From contig NC_135362.1 of assembly GCF_051622035.1 (NCBI RefSeq), positions 22,529,001 through 22,593,000 on the forward strand: a stretch of DNA of 64,000 nt, read 5' to 3'. The translations under genes were made by a program, and so were the position numbers. The stretch is from Arctopsyche grandis (lineage: Eukaryota; Arthropoda; Insecta; Trichoptera; Hydropsychidae). Of the stretch, positions 34,101-44,050 are shown piece by piece (position 1 is the stretch's first letter; every line of letters begins with the position of its first letter). The notes beneath the pieces are model-generated. The model saw only the letters and a list, made by a program, of their open reading frames with translations, had not been told where the DNA came from and searched no databases.

Positions 34101-36094
34101 TTTTTAAATCTTTCCAATTTGGGACTTCAACATCAATACCATTGCCCACAAAAAATGGTTCACTATTGTCAAATAAACTTTGATAGCGTAATAACAGACT
34201 TTGATAGCACCAAAACACGAAAAATTCGACTTTAGATTTATTTACAGTAGTTAAGTTTGTGTTAATAAGCTTATAATTAATGGTTTTATGGTAAGAAAAC
34301 TGATTGTTTTTGAAATTGTCAAGTCACGATAATTCTAATATTTTAGTTCTGTTTTTAAATCTTTCAACTTGGAACTTCAACATCGTTTCCATTGCTCACA
34401 AAAACTGATTCACTATTGTCCTACATACATAGTAAGAGAGCAAAAAAAAAGGTTGACAATAGAAGTTTAGTTTGTGTTAATAAGCTAATAATTAATGGTT
34501 TTATATATTAAGAAAACTGAATTGAAAACAAACAAACTATTTGTTTAAAATTTTCAAGTCACAATAATTCTAATATTTTAATTTTGTTTTTAAATCTTTT
34601 AACTTGGAACTTCAGCATCAAGTTCATTATTGTCAATTACTATTGTCCTACAAAGGAAGAGAGCAAAAAAAAGGTTGACAATAGTGAACCATTTCTTGTG
34701 GGCAATGGAGACTTGACCGTCGCCTTTAGGAGATAAGTTCACTACACCACTAGGTATATGTAAATGGATTCGGTGATTATTCCGCAAAAAGTGATCTCGC
34801 GCACGTCACTAAAATCTCGATCTCGGAATATCTGGCACCCAAAAACTCCATCAATCGACGCGAAATATTGTTCTAACGAGAACTCGAGTGCCAGATATTC
34901 TGTATTCGTGATTTTTGTAGCAAAGATTTTTGTGCGCGTGTTAAGGGCTGAGGACAACCCTCTACCATTATATTAAGATATCGCCAATTCGTCACTAGTA
35001 TGACACCATCATGTATGACTCCTTCATTGTCACATGATGTGTAATCAATATTAACAATTAAAACGACTAACCAGTAGGGATAAGACACACCATTGATTTA
35101 TGGCACACCTAATTTAATAAGTAGCACCATTGATTTATGGCACACCTAATTTAATAAATAGCACCGTTGATTTGAGGCACACCTTAAGCACTGACTAACC
35201 AAAATTGTACAACACGTGTCTTCAACACTTCATTGTTTTAAAGAAGAGTATATAAACTCGATACTGTTACAATTTAAGTTACTCCGTAATCAGCTCTTGT
35301 ACTGAATTTATTAATAAATCATTATTTTTTATTCAAACTGTTCGTCTGCAATTCTTTATTCACGCGATCGCAATTTGCACAATAATCCGTATACCATGAA
35401 AGCGTACTGATAGTTTTTACAATATAAAAGATTTTTAATAATTTTTATAATATAAAAAGTTTTGTTTTTTACTTCTTGTAATTTTGTTTTTATTGTTCGT
35501 TTTTATATTTTAATAAAAATATATTTTTTTAATCATTTTTCATTTAATTTAATAACATTAAAATAAAGTGGTGCCAAATTAGATATTTATCAAAGGCGCC
35601 AAAACATTGCTACAGCTCTGCATGAATGTATATACATATAGCAAGAAGTACTTACTCCAAACGTGAACGCTCCATCCTTGATTCTTGGAAGTTTTATCGT
35701 CGTGTTGGAGCTCCTTGACGCCGAACTCGTCTTGTATGTCTGTTTCTGGCAAAGTCCTCCAACGCTTCAGCAGTTCCTTGGTACGATCCTTCGTCTTGTC
35801 GCAGGCCTGTCGCCAATTTGTGAAATATTTCCTGGATACCTTCGGCGAACCTGAACCGCCTCTCGTCTCAATCGAGGATGACTCTTTCGACGATTCGGCC
35901 AACTTTGTCAACAATTTGCTTTCCTTGAACTTGGACTCTTTTTCAGGCAATATCTCGGTCGGAACGTCCGCAAAGCGCACATCTTTTTCAGGCTTTGCGC
36001 ATTGAAATTTCACTGTCGTCGAGACAGCTTCTTCGCTTTTGGATTTGGAAATGGTTTGCTTCAACTTTTCTTTGGACACGTCTTTTGCATCCAT
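27676..36094 (-). CDS. EF-hand calcium-binding protein, sarcoplasmic calcium-binding protein/calexcitin type
   Basis: Six exons on the minus strand: 35656-36094, 32852-33039, 29451-29557, 28963-29141, 28734-28846, 27676-27900. All GT/AG, phases close, 416 aa. Residues 1-146 are Lys/Ser/Glu-rich (MDAKDVSKEKLKQTISKSKS) and end in a basic WRQACDKTKDRTKELLKRW stretch. EF loop 1 is DMDRDDLISEQD (192-203), complete at positions 1, 3, 5 and 12. EF loop 2 is NKSGSGQISRYE (302-313), rebuilt across the exon 4/5 junction. The C-terminal YLTLDFETYKRCYSNWL followed by GPGQWI resembles the SCP C-lobe ending. No signal peptide or membrane span, so a cytosolic calcium buffer or sensor is inferred. The long N-terminal extension is unusual for SCPs (about 190 aa). 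The start ATG at 36094 is the first in frame. Introns are packed with transposons. Confidence 0.85.
28032..28128. repeat. (TA)n microsatellite flanked by inverted arms
   Basis: About 25 TA dinucleotides sit between AAGATATAAGATATGTAAGA and its inverted copy TCTTACATATCTTATATCT. The whole can fold into one hairpin. It lies in the last intron of the EF-hand gene. Confidence 0.8.
28300..28657. mobile_element. foldback MITE with about 160-bp inverted arms
   Basis: The left arm (28300-28465) and right arm (about 28480-28657) are near-perfect inverted copies: GAATGTGAAACGCCCGAAAA is mirrored by TTTTCGGGCGTTTCACATTC, and GGGTGCATGGTAAACGGTAC by GTACCGTTTACCATGCACCC. The right arm carries extra bases. 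It is intronic in the EF-hand gene. A related diverged element spans about 32050-32457. Confidence 0.8.
29830..29960 (-). pseudogene. C-terminal fragment of a mariner-like transposase
   Basis: The minus strand reads SQKYLDVNGDYFEK and then a stop. The xxYIDxxGDYFEK-stop ending is typical of mariner-family transposases. Only the tail survives, in intron 2 of the EF-hand gene. Confidence 0.55.
29961..30425. other. intronic DNA with an internal duplication
   Basis: ATGCTGGTAGCTACCGCTTTACTTCTTTCCCGGCCGTC at about 30108 recurs diverged at about 30163 (ATGTTGGTAGTTACCACTTTACTTCC...). Class unknown. Confidence 0.4.
30426..30556. mobile_element. small hAT MITE with TSD
   Basis: Termini CAGTGGCATAGCGTGA and CGCTACGCCATTG are flanked by CTTTGAGA and CTTTGAGT, a 7 of 8 target duplication. 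The 131-bp element contains C-runs and no ORF of note. Confidence 0.8.
30642..31651 (+). mobile_element. Tigger/pogo-type DNA transposon, deleted, with nested Helitron
   Basis: Terminal inverted repeats CAGTAGAACCTCGATTATC and GATAATCGAGGTTCTACT bound it, with TA at the left flank. Inside, 30868-31200 encodes a broken transposase N-terminus: SLKDKLVIINALKSG, SNKYGVGTSTILDI (CENP-B-like helix-turn-helix), then, after a frameshift, SGQPISGPLLYEKS. The catalytic DDE part is absent. A Helitron sits at 31248-31493. Confidence 0.8.
31248..31493 (+). mobile_element. non-autonomous Helitron H1, nested in Tigger
   Basis: It starts TCTAATATATAATTTCGAAA preceded by A, and ends GCGAAGCCGGGTAAAAACAC-ATAG with a mutated CTAG. 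The internal GTTTAAGCTGTTTATATTAC matches the copies at 9312, 41029, 46253 and 59398. Confidence 0.75.
31875..32046. mobile_element. MITE with CAGTGTC-type termini (copy 2)
   Basis: The left end CAGTGTCGTGACGTGGAAAT and right end ATTTTCACGAAACGCCATTG match the MITE at 6316. The interior shares GTGCCAGCAGGATACGAGG. GTACCTAG/GTACCTAC flanks resemble an 8-bp duplication. Confidence 0.7.
32050..32457. mobile_element. diverged foldback MITE related to 28300
   Basis: The right part (32340-32457) repeats GTACCGTTTACCATGCACCC and TCGATCTTTGCCTTCCGATA of the element at 28300. The left part is short and diverged. It is split by the MITE at 32147. Confidence 0.55.
32147..32316. mobile_element. MITE with CAGTGGC termini (copy 3), nested
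   Basis: CAGTGGCGTGCGGTAAAAGT is mirrored by TTCACCGCATGCCACTG. Flanks ATATGTAT/ATATATAT are a 7 of 8 duplication. It carries GGAACAAGAGGAACAGGCTT, also found in the foldback at 28300, so the two families exchanged sequence. Confidence 0.7.
33930..34720. repeat. three tandem units of about 270 bp inside the hAT
   Basis: The sequence TCACAATAATTCTAATATTTT followed by GTTTTTAAATCTTTC and AACTTCAACATC recurs around 34070, 34320 and 34560. The later units end in AGAGAGCAAAAAAAAAGGTT followed by GACAATAG. Confidence 0.75.
34796..34939. repeat. 144-bp imperfect inverted repeat
   Basis: CTCGCGCACGTCACTAAAAT ... GGAATATCTGGCAC on the left mirrors GTGCCAGATATTCTG ... TTTTTGTGCGCG on the right. It is a small foldback module nested in the hAT. 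Confidence 0.65.
35060..35381 (+). mobile_element. probable solo LTR
   Basis: It has the LTR-like order TATAAACTC (35249), a TTAATAAATC polyadenylation-like signal, a GT-rich segment and a CA end at 35381. Three 37-bp direct repeats of CACCATTGATTTATGGCACA-type start at 35088, 35125 and 35162. No primer-binding site, partner LTR or certain TSD was found, so the boundaries are approximate. Confidence 0.45.
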
Positions 36095-36589
36095 ATCGCA
36101 TCAACTATGTACATACATCTGAAAGTCATAAAGAAATATTCGAATTATCATTTTTTTCATAAAATTATATTTATTTATTCAAATTTTACACACAATGAAA
36201 TTTAAACGCATAAATTCTAACGTGGCGTAATATTTTACAGTTAAATCATCAACGTGTCAAAAAAGTGATTTATTGTTCCGTTCTTAGCAAATTTTCACCC
36301 CTCTAAACGCGGAAAATTCATACTTAGGTATGCGTTCACATATTTTTACCATTCGCTGTGTTATATTATAAACATACATATGTGCGTGTATACATATGTA
36401 CATACATACGTCATACATATATAATAGAACATTTATATCGTATAGATTAATACAATACTATTATTCGATAATACCACTATTTAATTTAATCTTTGGTTTA
36501 TGTATGTAGGTACTTGGGCAACGCTAGGTATATCTACTAGTATGTACTGATATATTTAATAGTATCATATTAAAAATAAATGATAATGA
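36095..36589. other. 5' flank of the EF-hand gene
   Basis: Probable 5' UTR and promoter region of the minus-strand EF-hand gene. No TATA box stands out. TACATATGTA runs at about 36370-36420. Confidence 0.4.
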
Positions 36590-37030
36590 AAGGTTTATTC
36601 AACACATTGAATAAAATATTTAGTGTTTCGCAATTGTTAACACTTGCCGCACTGTGATGAATCGCAGTGACCAGAACTTATATTTTATTTTATTTCTCCA
36701 AATATGCTGAATGCAGGATCTTCATATTTTATGTATTCCTCATCAAAACCTCAATGATTCAAATTATGCCATTATTAAATAAAAACATTGATCAATATCA
36801 ACATAAATAATTATTTTCACGAAGAGCCCCGTGTACACTTGCCTCACAGATATGTACGAGAGAGAGGAAAAATCAGTACGAGCCGCGCCCAATGGTCAGT
36901 GCTATAGTGATATCCTCCTTGGAATTACGGCTCTGCTTCGGTCATTTTTTGTACTTATTTTATACTGTTCGACGTTTAATACACGATAAAATGATTTTTA
37001 TCACTGATTACAATAATTATTTTAACTTAA
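36590..37030 (+). repeat. dispersed repeat, inverted partner of 19130-19570
   Basis: It shares about 430 bp with the reverse complement of 19130-19570, ending near GATTACAATAATTA. It precedes the MSH6 fragment directly. Confidence 0.6.
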
Positions 37031-37104
37031 CACACACATTTATAACTGGACGCATAGAGTCCAGCACAGTGGCTAGCGGATTTAATTCACATCAATAATC
37101 TTAA

Positions 37105-37399
37105 CATTTTTGCAAGAAGATCTGCAGAGTACAGTTTGGCTGTCATCGATGGAATATTTGCACGACTTGGCGATGACGATGACGAAGTAATGTCGGGACA
37201 GTCAACCTTCTTGGTTGAATTGAGTGAAGCAGCAGCAATATTGAGGCTCATTGCAATCAATTCTTCAATTTTGCTCGATGAATTGGGAAGAAGAACATCT
37301 ACATATGACAGAGCTGCAGTTTCCGCATTGAAAGAGTTGAGTGGCAGGGTCTGTCGCACAGTGTTTTCAACTCATGTTTTGTGTATAATCATTATGTGA
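37105..37399 (+). pseudogene. MSH6: MSH6 mismatch-repair ATPase fragment, intronless
   Basis: MSH6 is the MutS-alpha subunit that recognises mismatches and hydrolyses ATP. The frame reads SLAVIDGIFARLG, then MSGQSTFLVELSEAAAILR, then SSILLDELGRRTSTYD (the Walker B block, normally DELGRGT(A/S)(T/S)(F/Y)DG), and LKELSGRVCRTVFSTHV. This is a continuous stretch of the MutS C-terminal ATPase domain. The invariant Gly after DELGR is Arg here and the DG is DR. The upstream Walker A and everything else are missing, and the frame ends at 37399. It looks like a decayed retrocopy or transposon-captured fragment; it is not a working gene. Confidence 0.8.
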
Positions 37400-38089
37400 A
37401 ATGATGGTATTTGGTACTTATGCACCAAAGTTTGATCATAGGTGTCGTCTTGGGCAAGCTGTAGTGGCACCTATGGTCGGAGTTAATATAAAATGGATAA
37501 ATAAATAAATATATAGAAACTTTTTTGATGTCAATGCTATGAAAAAATATTGAAATACTGTATGTTTCTGTTTTTAATAAATAAATAAATCAATTCATGT
37601 TTTTACATACATGTGTCTACTACATTCGTATGCTGGACATGTCTACATACATACATACATACATATGTATACAGTGTATGCATCTACTGTGGACACATTT
37701 AATATGCTCTAGTAATTATATGCATACATGTACACTGAATATGCGTACGTCACAGATTTACATTTTCACTTAACTTGAACACGGTTATTATGGGAGATCA
37801 GTAAATACGAGATGTCACGCGTTAGCTTTCGTGTATATGTAAACAAACAATAATATTTCGAAATTATCGAGCGTTTCAGGAATACATATACCTGGCTGCT
37901 AAAAAATTAAAGCTATTTCTCACCTTCATCGATTTGATAAGATATAACCTGCGAAAATTAAATGTAAACATAGCCAGCGAATTGTTAATATTTATTGCGG
38001 GAAAATGAAAAGTTTTGGTGAAACAAAAATCTAACTATTAATTATTAATATTTCGATTTTTCTTCCGAAAATGGAAATGCTACCTCCCC
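37400..38089. other. intergenic DNA with a SINE-like end
   Basis: CATAGGTGTCGTCTTGGGCA ... GGCACCTATGGTCGG followed by (AAAT) repeats at 37438-37510 looks like a second SINE tail; a similar piece (GGCGACACCTATGGCC) sits at 18410. The rest is AT-rich. Confidence 0.4.
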
Positions 38090-39260
38090 TAATATGTAGG
38101 TGTTTTTGAATTCAATTATCTCCCAAACCGCTAACCTAATCTGAAATTTTTACTTTATCTATGTACGTAGTAACAATAGATGAAGTTTTGTGATCATGCG
38201 AAAATTCGAACTCGAGATTTTGACGGATTCGAACTCAGAATCGATTACTGATCACGTTTTCATGATCTAAAAAAAATGTGTGTGTGTCTGTGTATTTTGG
38301 AGATTTTTTGAACACCGTTAGTCCTATCGAACTGAAACTTAGTATCGGTTACTAAAATTCTTATCGACACGACGTAAATTTTTTTTAAATTTTTAAGTTG
38401 ACCGGAAATGGTACCTCCTCTTATAGGTGTCCTCTTTTTTTTATGTTTTTGAATTCAATTATCTCCCAAACCGCTAACTGAACTGGACTCAAATTTGTTT
38501 ACATGTAATAGAAATAATAATTTTTATAACTTTATATTTTTTAAATATTTTTATCTGAACCGGAAGTAGTACTTTTACTCTAGAGAATCGAGGTTTTTTA
38601 TGCTTTTCTCAGAAACCTTTTGGTTTATTGAACTGAAATTTCATATATAGAAGTTTCAGCTTAATACCAAGTTATGTATAAAATTTGGTAAGCATCCCTC
38701 AACCGGAAATGGCAGTTTATTTACATGTAATATAAATTATAAATTTTATACTTTAATATTTTTACTTCAACCGGAAGTAGTACTTTTACTCTAGAAGATC
38801 GAAGTTTTTTATGTTTTTTCTCGGAAACTTTAAAAAATATCTAAAATTTTAAGCTTAATGCCAAGTTATATATAAAATTTCGTGAAGACCTGTCAACCGG
38901 AAGTGGCAGTTTACTCTTCGATATTTCTTCCACTATTTTTTCGACGCTTTAAATACGAGAAAATTCAAGTATTTTCCTCGTGACAATGTGATAAAAATGA
39001 AAAAAAAATCATTAAATTTAATAAACGGGAAGTGTGATTTTTACATATCTCCTTTATTTCCTCTTAGAAAAGTAAAAAATGTTGTGACCACACGCTTTTT
39101 GTCTTTTGTAAGATTCCTTACATTTCCGTTAATTTGTATCGAAAATACTCTCATAGCCGGTATGTGTGAACGTGTATGTATATTTCATGATTGAATTCTT
39201 CTTATATTCCTCAAATACATAGATAAAGTCGTGGGTTGGTTGCATCCGAATTTTTTGTGA
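38090..39260 (+). repeat. interspersed repeat of AACCGGAAGT modules
   Basis: At least four modules with ACCGGAA(A/G)TGG or ACCGGAAGTAGTACTTTTAC (38400, 38556, 38700, 38771, 38895). They alternate with TTGAATTCAATTATCTCCCA and AACTGAAATTTCATATATAG text. Opposite-strand copies are at 10781-11640. No ORF. Confidence 0.65.
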
Positions 39261-40627
39261 ATTTAATATTGACTTTTATTTGTGAATTTAAAGGTAAATA
39301 CCTACTGTGGTTCTATTTAATCACCAATTATTATATTTAAAATTTCGTTGCTCTCTTGTACACCTGCCTAAATAACACGCAAAAATCAAACAAATGAGGA
39401 CCCTTGTTCTGATGCTTGTTTTATTTTTCATAAAGAACCTATTGTTTTCAAAATATAAGAAAGAACTTGATATATTTTGATGAAACCTCGTGTATTTCTT
39501 CAACAAGTGCATTGTGAAAAACTGTGTTGCCAACACAATCCCACTTTAGTAAGCTAAATTAAATTTCGATATTATATCAATATCAAAAACTCCTGATTTG
39601 CTTAAACTTAAAACTTTCAAATAAGGGAGATGGCAAAACTAACCAAACAATTTCGAAAACCTTTTCATATGGAAAAATTGCAATGTCATATTTATACTCA
39701 GTGACTTCTGCTCTGTTCGAGTCTGTCAATAAATTAATACATATATCATACATATGACCACGCACCGCCACTGAATATATACATACATGTTCGTTTATAC
39801 AATCATATGTATACTAACATGTGAGTGTATATGTAATAAAACGGATATGGTAGGACGTGGATAGGTGAACGTAATTATTGATGGGTTGCCCCGAGAGTCG
39901 TGTTAATTTTTCAATGCGAATCCCTCAAAGTCAGAGTCGCCGGGCAAACATTCCCTGCCCCAAACATTCATAAAACCAGCCATTACCATAAATTCCGGGG
40001 GAGGGGGGGGGGGGTTACAATAAAAAGCAACGACAACAGAAAAGCATTGATCGCACCACCACGACCGTAGAACAACCGATATCATTGTCATATGTGGAGG
40101 AAGTGGACCGAAAGTAAAATGGCAGCAAAAATAATACGATATGAACTACGATAGATTTAATCAGGAACGCGACAAACAGTTTAATGCGACAAATAATTTA
40201 ACAGTGCTAATACGCATGTTGTTTCGAAAATCGTAAACAACGATTAGTTATTCTCAGAAACAAGAACAACAAATTATGTAACCATTAAAGTGGCATACGA
40301 GTATACGTACATATACATATGTTAAGTGTTTTAGAAGTACTTCGGCGAACGTGCGGTAAAACATGGCCAATTTACGAGTTTCGTACTAGTATGTATTTTT
40401 ATTATAAAGTGGGTCCTTGTGAAATATGATCCATTTGCCTCAAGAGAGTATACGCATTTTTAATACAGTATTTTCATTGCTTTTAACCGTACGAAGTGTA
40501 GTAAAAATATTATGCGATAAAATATACCTGTGGAAAAACTCGAGCATAAGCGTGGATACGGAAACGGGGGGATACATACATAAATGTGTATGTAAGTATT
40601 AAATACAGATACTGCATATATATTACA
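39261..40627. other. intergenic DNA
   Basis: About 39890-40030 is balanced and ends in a G-run (GGGGGAGGGGGGGGG). No exon or element was assigned. Confidence 0.35.
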
Positions 40628-40800
40628 AGAGAAGTATGACAAGGGTAGTGGTGGTGGATACAGTAGGCATATTGAGATGGTAATGAACGAGTCACGTAGA
40701 ATGGACGAAAGGTGGACAAAGGAAGTGCTGGAATTGTACCCGAGAGAATGTAAAAGGGTGAAAAGAAGGCCGCAGGGAAGATGGGTGGACGAAATTATAA
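40628..40800 (+). pseudogene. RTE retrotransposon 3' fragment
   Basis: AGAAGTATGACAAGGGTAGT through GCAGGGAAGATGGGTGGACG matches 26830-27005 of the larger RTE copy at 25915. Confidence 0.8.
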
Positions 40801-41028
40801 AAATGTGTGTTTAATTTTTCTCTCCGGGCTGCCTACATAAATTAAATATATTATGTATACATAATACCTACATAATATATATTTATACAATACGTGAAGG
40901 GACACGTGGCACGGTTGATCAACGATTACATCAGCGATTTAAGCCATGTTTTTTTCTTACTCTTTTGGATTTTAAAACTATATCCTACATGTATGTATGT
41001 AGTATGTACTATACTAGCTAATAAACAC

Positions 41029-41293
41029 ATATAATATATAATTTTGAAAAATGAACTTTTTACATACATATGTATGTATGTAAGTTTTGTAATGTAATTT
41101 TGTTTTGTATGTAAGTTTTGGGTAGAAACATTGAAAACAAATCAAAGTTTCTATGACAACGATATCGATATCGATGAATATTTTTATTTTCGATTAAATT
41201 TAATAAAAAAACAAATGAATGTTTACTATTAGATTAACCATGTTTAAGCGGTTTATATTACAAATAGAGAGCAAAGCCGGGTAAAATCACTAG
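41029..41293 (+). mobile_element. non-autonomous Helitron H1
   Basis: The start is degenerate (ATAATATATAATTTTGAAAA). The end is AGCAAAGCCGGGTAAAATCA-CTAG followed by T. It shares CCATGTTTAAGCGGTTTATA with the other H1 copies. Confidence 0.7.
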
Positions 41294-42880
41294 TTATAAA
41301 TAAAGTAAACTATTTATACGTTCGAAACAAACTATGAATACGAAAGGAAATATCAAGATAAAAATAAAATTGGGATGGAGTGAATAATACCTAAATGCAA
41401 TTTTTAAATCTAAAAGTATTATTTTTATTTTTATTTTATTTTTTATTTTATTTTATTAATTGAAAAATCAACAGACAGGACGTACATAGTATATGTATAA
41501 AAAAACAAATAGTAAATAAATAATATATGTAACATCCGAGTCTAATAATAGATTTTTACAAAAATGAAAAAGATAAATATAAGGAAAACAAATTAAAAAG
41601 TAAAAAATAAAGGCATGACAAAATATGTAGAACATTGCATAATTAAACTATAGTATTAAAATATTTGGAAAAGGTTATAAAATAGGATATAAGAAGAAAT
41701 TGAAATTTACAAATATAAAACAAATGAAAAAGGTAAATACAAAATAAACAAATGAAAAGGAAAAGAATGAAAGCTATTGTATTATATTTTGTAATTGACG
41801 TGGTTGAGAAACGTGAATATTAAACGCAAAAAAGCTACACAATATCAATTGTACACAGAAAGGTATGGATAGATGTATGCTCGAATAAACAAGATAATTA
41901 AAACACACACGTGTACTTACATATGTATGTAGATGAGCGAATGAAAGGTTAAAATGGCATGAAAAATGTATGATACAGGGCGTTTTTATCTCAGGATGGA
42001 GTATTTTATATCACGATCGGAACTATTTTTATAACTACATATTAGTCAGTGATATAATTTCAATGTATGTACACGTATTTACATATGTACATTCTAGAAA
42101 TACTTTAGCCTTTGTGAAAAAAACAATGTAGGCCAGAACAGTAATCAAAGTTTATATGTAACATGGATGATCGAATAAAACTGATATAGATAAAATGCTC
42201 GGAGCCCGGATAGAAGATTTAGTCATTGTGGCGAATTGAAGGCGCGACCTGTGATTATCTCACGCCAGGAACAAGCACAAGCACAGGCACAGGTACAGGC
42301 ACGTGAGATTAGCCACGAGCACGACTACTCAACATGTGGATGAATAATACACGAAAGTCGGAGGAAGCAATATGCGGGAAACGATGAAGAATTAATTATT
42401 AGCGGAATGTCGAAATGCGGCCGCATCAATATTAAGCGGGGGCGCCTGCCAGCCTCCCAATTCGTCCCATTCCACCCCATCCCAGCCCACCCCATCCCAC
42501 CCTCTCATGAATACTGCATCAGCTGACGGCAGCGGCCCGTTATATCCCCGAAAGCCTTCGGTGTTATCGCCGCGCGTTTCGGCCTAATGTACCTACAAAC
42601 ACACACGAAAATATACCTATACATTTATTCGCATTTTAATATAATGCAAATGCATTGATTTGTTCTCGACTTTCCAATCATCAACTCGCTTCATGCCATA
42701 GTACCACGACAGATCATTATTTAGAATCGGTTTACCGATACATGGCACATTCAAACTCATTATATAGACAGATATTAATCACAAACCGCAATCATGTGTA
42801 TGCCGGGAACAATCAACAAATTTGAACTAGTCGAATTTGCGAAAAAATAGGGGATGTCGATTTTATTGGAAATGTCACAA
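41294..42880. other. intergenic DNA with a unique GC-richer block
   Basis: 41430-41475 repeats the TTTTATT...TTGAAAAATCAACAGA tail seen at 10400. 42180-42600 is non-repetitive and GC-richer, with CCCATCCCA runs, and could be conserved regulatory DNA. No exon was found. Confidence 0.35.
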
Positions 42881-42899
42881 CGATTATGTTAGATAACCA

Positions 42900-43470
42900 C
42901 AGCGTAGAGCTATTGCATACCAGTAGAGCGGTCGTAGCCTCAAGTCCCGACCAAATACCTACGCTGCTGGCGAGATATTGTGGTTATTAAAACATAAATC
43001 AACCATCTCCTGTTAGAATGTTCCAATGTTTTTGGCTTATTTGTGACGTATTTAACAAATTGGTAACCTCACCCTCAGTTTCTCGCAAATTTGAGTTATT
43101 ATCATCTCGAATTTGTTGAATGTTATAAAATGCTACCTACATAATGTGTTTTCTCGCAAATTTGCTGTGTATCGAAAATTTTGTTGATTATCCATAGATG
43201 TCTTCATTTTATACGAGTAGAGAGGTCGTGGGTTCAAGTCACGGCCAAATACGCTACTGGGGGGGTTCTTGTGGTTATTGTGCCGCCTACTTTTAGAATT
43301 TTCCAATTTTTTTAGCTTATTTATGACGGATCTAATAAATTGATATCCTCCCCTTGAATTTCTCACAATTTCTTATTATTATCATTTCGAATTTGTTGAA
43401 TTTTTTAAAATGCTACCTACATACTGTATCTTTCGTAAATTTGCTTTGTATCGAAAATTTTATTCATTCT
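42900..43470. repeat. tandem dimer of a tRNA-related repeat, period 280 bp
   Basis: AAAATGCTACCTACATA occurs at 43128 and again at 43408, 280 bp later. Each unit has AGTAGAGCGGTCGTAGCCTC or AGTAGAGAGGTCGTGGGTTC followed by AAGTCxCGxCC, a B-box-like motif, so a tRNA-derived SINE arranged in tandem is likely. Confidence 0.6.
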
Positions 43471-43617
43471 CCACAGTCCATTGTCCATGTCCTGTTACGT
43501 GTGAAAATTTGCTAGTATTTATGTACAAAAATAACCTAACCATACATATGTGTCACCTTGGGGTAATTTCTGTCGATCTGGATTTAATAACCATCCAGGT
43601 CTTGCTAATAGCGATTG

Positions 43618-44050
43618 ATGTACTAATAACTAGTCACCGGAGCCTGAGGGGGCCGTGAATTGTTCAAAGGTTGTAAATGCATTGTTAAAGGTTTGCCGAA
43701 CAATGGATAGCACTGTGACTATCCTACCTCTACTAATAACCAGAGATAGGCGCAAAAATGCGCTGAAACCAGATCCTATTGTTAATTTCTATTGTTAACC
43801 TTTTTTTGCTCTCTAGAGAGCAAAAAAAAAGGTTAACAATAGAAATTGACAAAAGAAACCCATTTATTTCGAGCTGGCGCATCCTAGGGCCGTTCGCTGC
43901 TAATAACTAAAGCCCGGACCCAGAGGGTGCCGCGTATTGTTCAAATGTTGTAAATGCATTGTTAAAGGTTTGCCGAACCTTTTTTACAAATGATTTACAA
44001 CAATGGAACAATGAGCGGCACCTTGGCTATCCTACCTCTACTAATAACTA
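43618..44050. repeat. two copies of a palindrome-forming repeat around a perfect hairpin
   Basis: TTGTAAATGCATTGTTAAAG followed by GTTTGCCGAAC occurs at about 43670 and 43950, and both copies end CTATCCTACCTCTACTAATA. They are related to the MITE at 53073. Confidence 0.65.
43784..43847. repeat. 64-bp nearly perfect hairpin
   Basis: AATTTCTATTGTTAACC then a T run and GCTCTCTAGAGAGC centre, then an A run and GGTTAACAATAGAAATT. Only the T/A run lengths differ (7 versus 9). Confidence 0.9.

Larger units (their letters stand above)
33748..35620. mobile_element. 1.87-kb non-autonomous hAT with perfect TSD in EF-hand intron 1
   Basis: The left end CAGTGCCGTAGCAACG and right end TTGCTACAGCTCTG are inverted. 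Both sides carry CATGAATG (33740-33747, 35621-35628), a perfect 8-bp duplication. The right end lies only 35 bases inside the intron from the exon 1 donor at 35655. The inside holds three tandem units of about 270 bp (33.93-34.72 kb), a palindromic module and a probable solo LTR. There is no transposase. Confidence 0.85.

Noticed and set aside
35685-36005. 106-codon plus-strand ORF
   Set aside because: Antisense shadow of exon 1 of the EF-hand gene, which is supported by phase-matched splicing.
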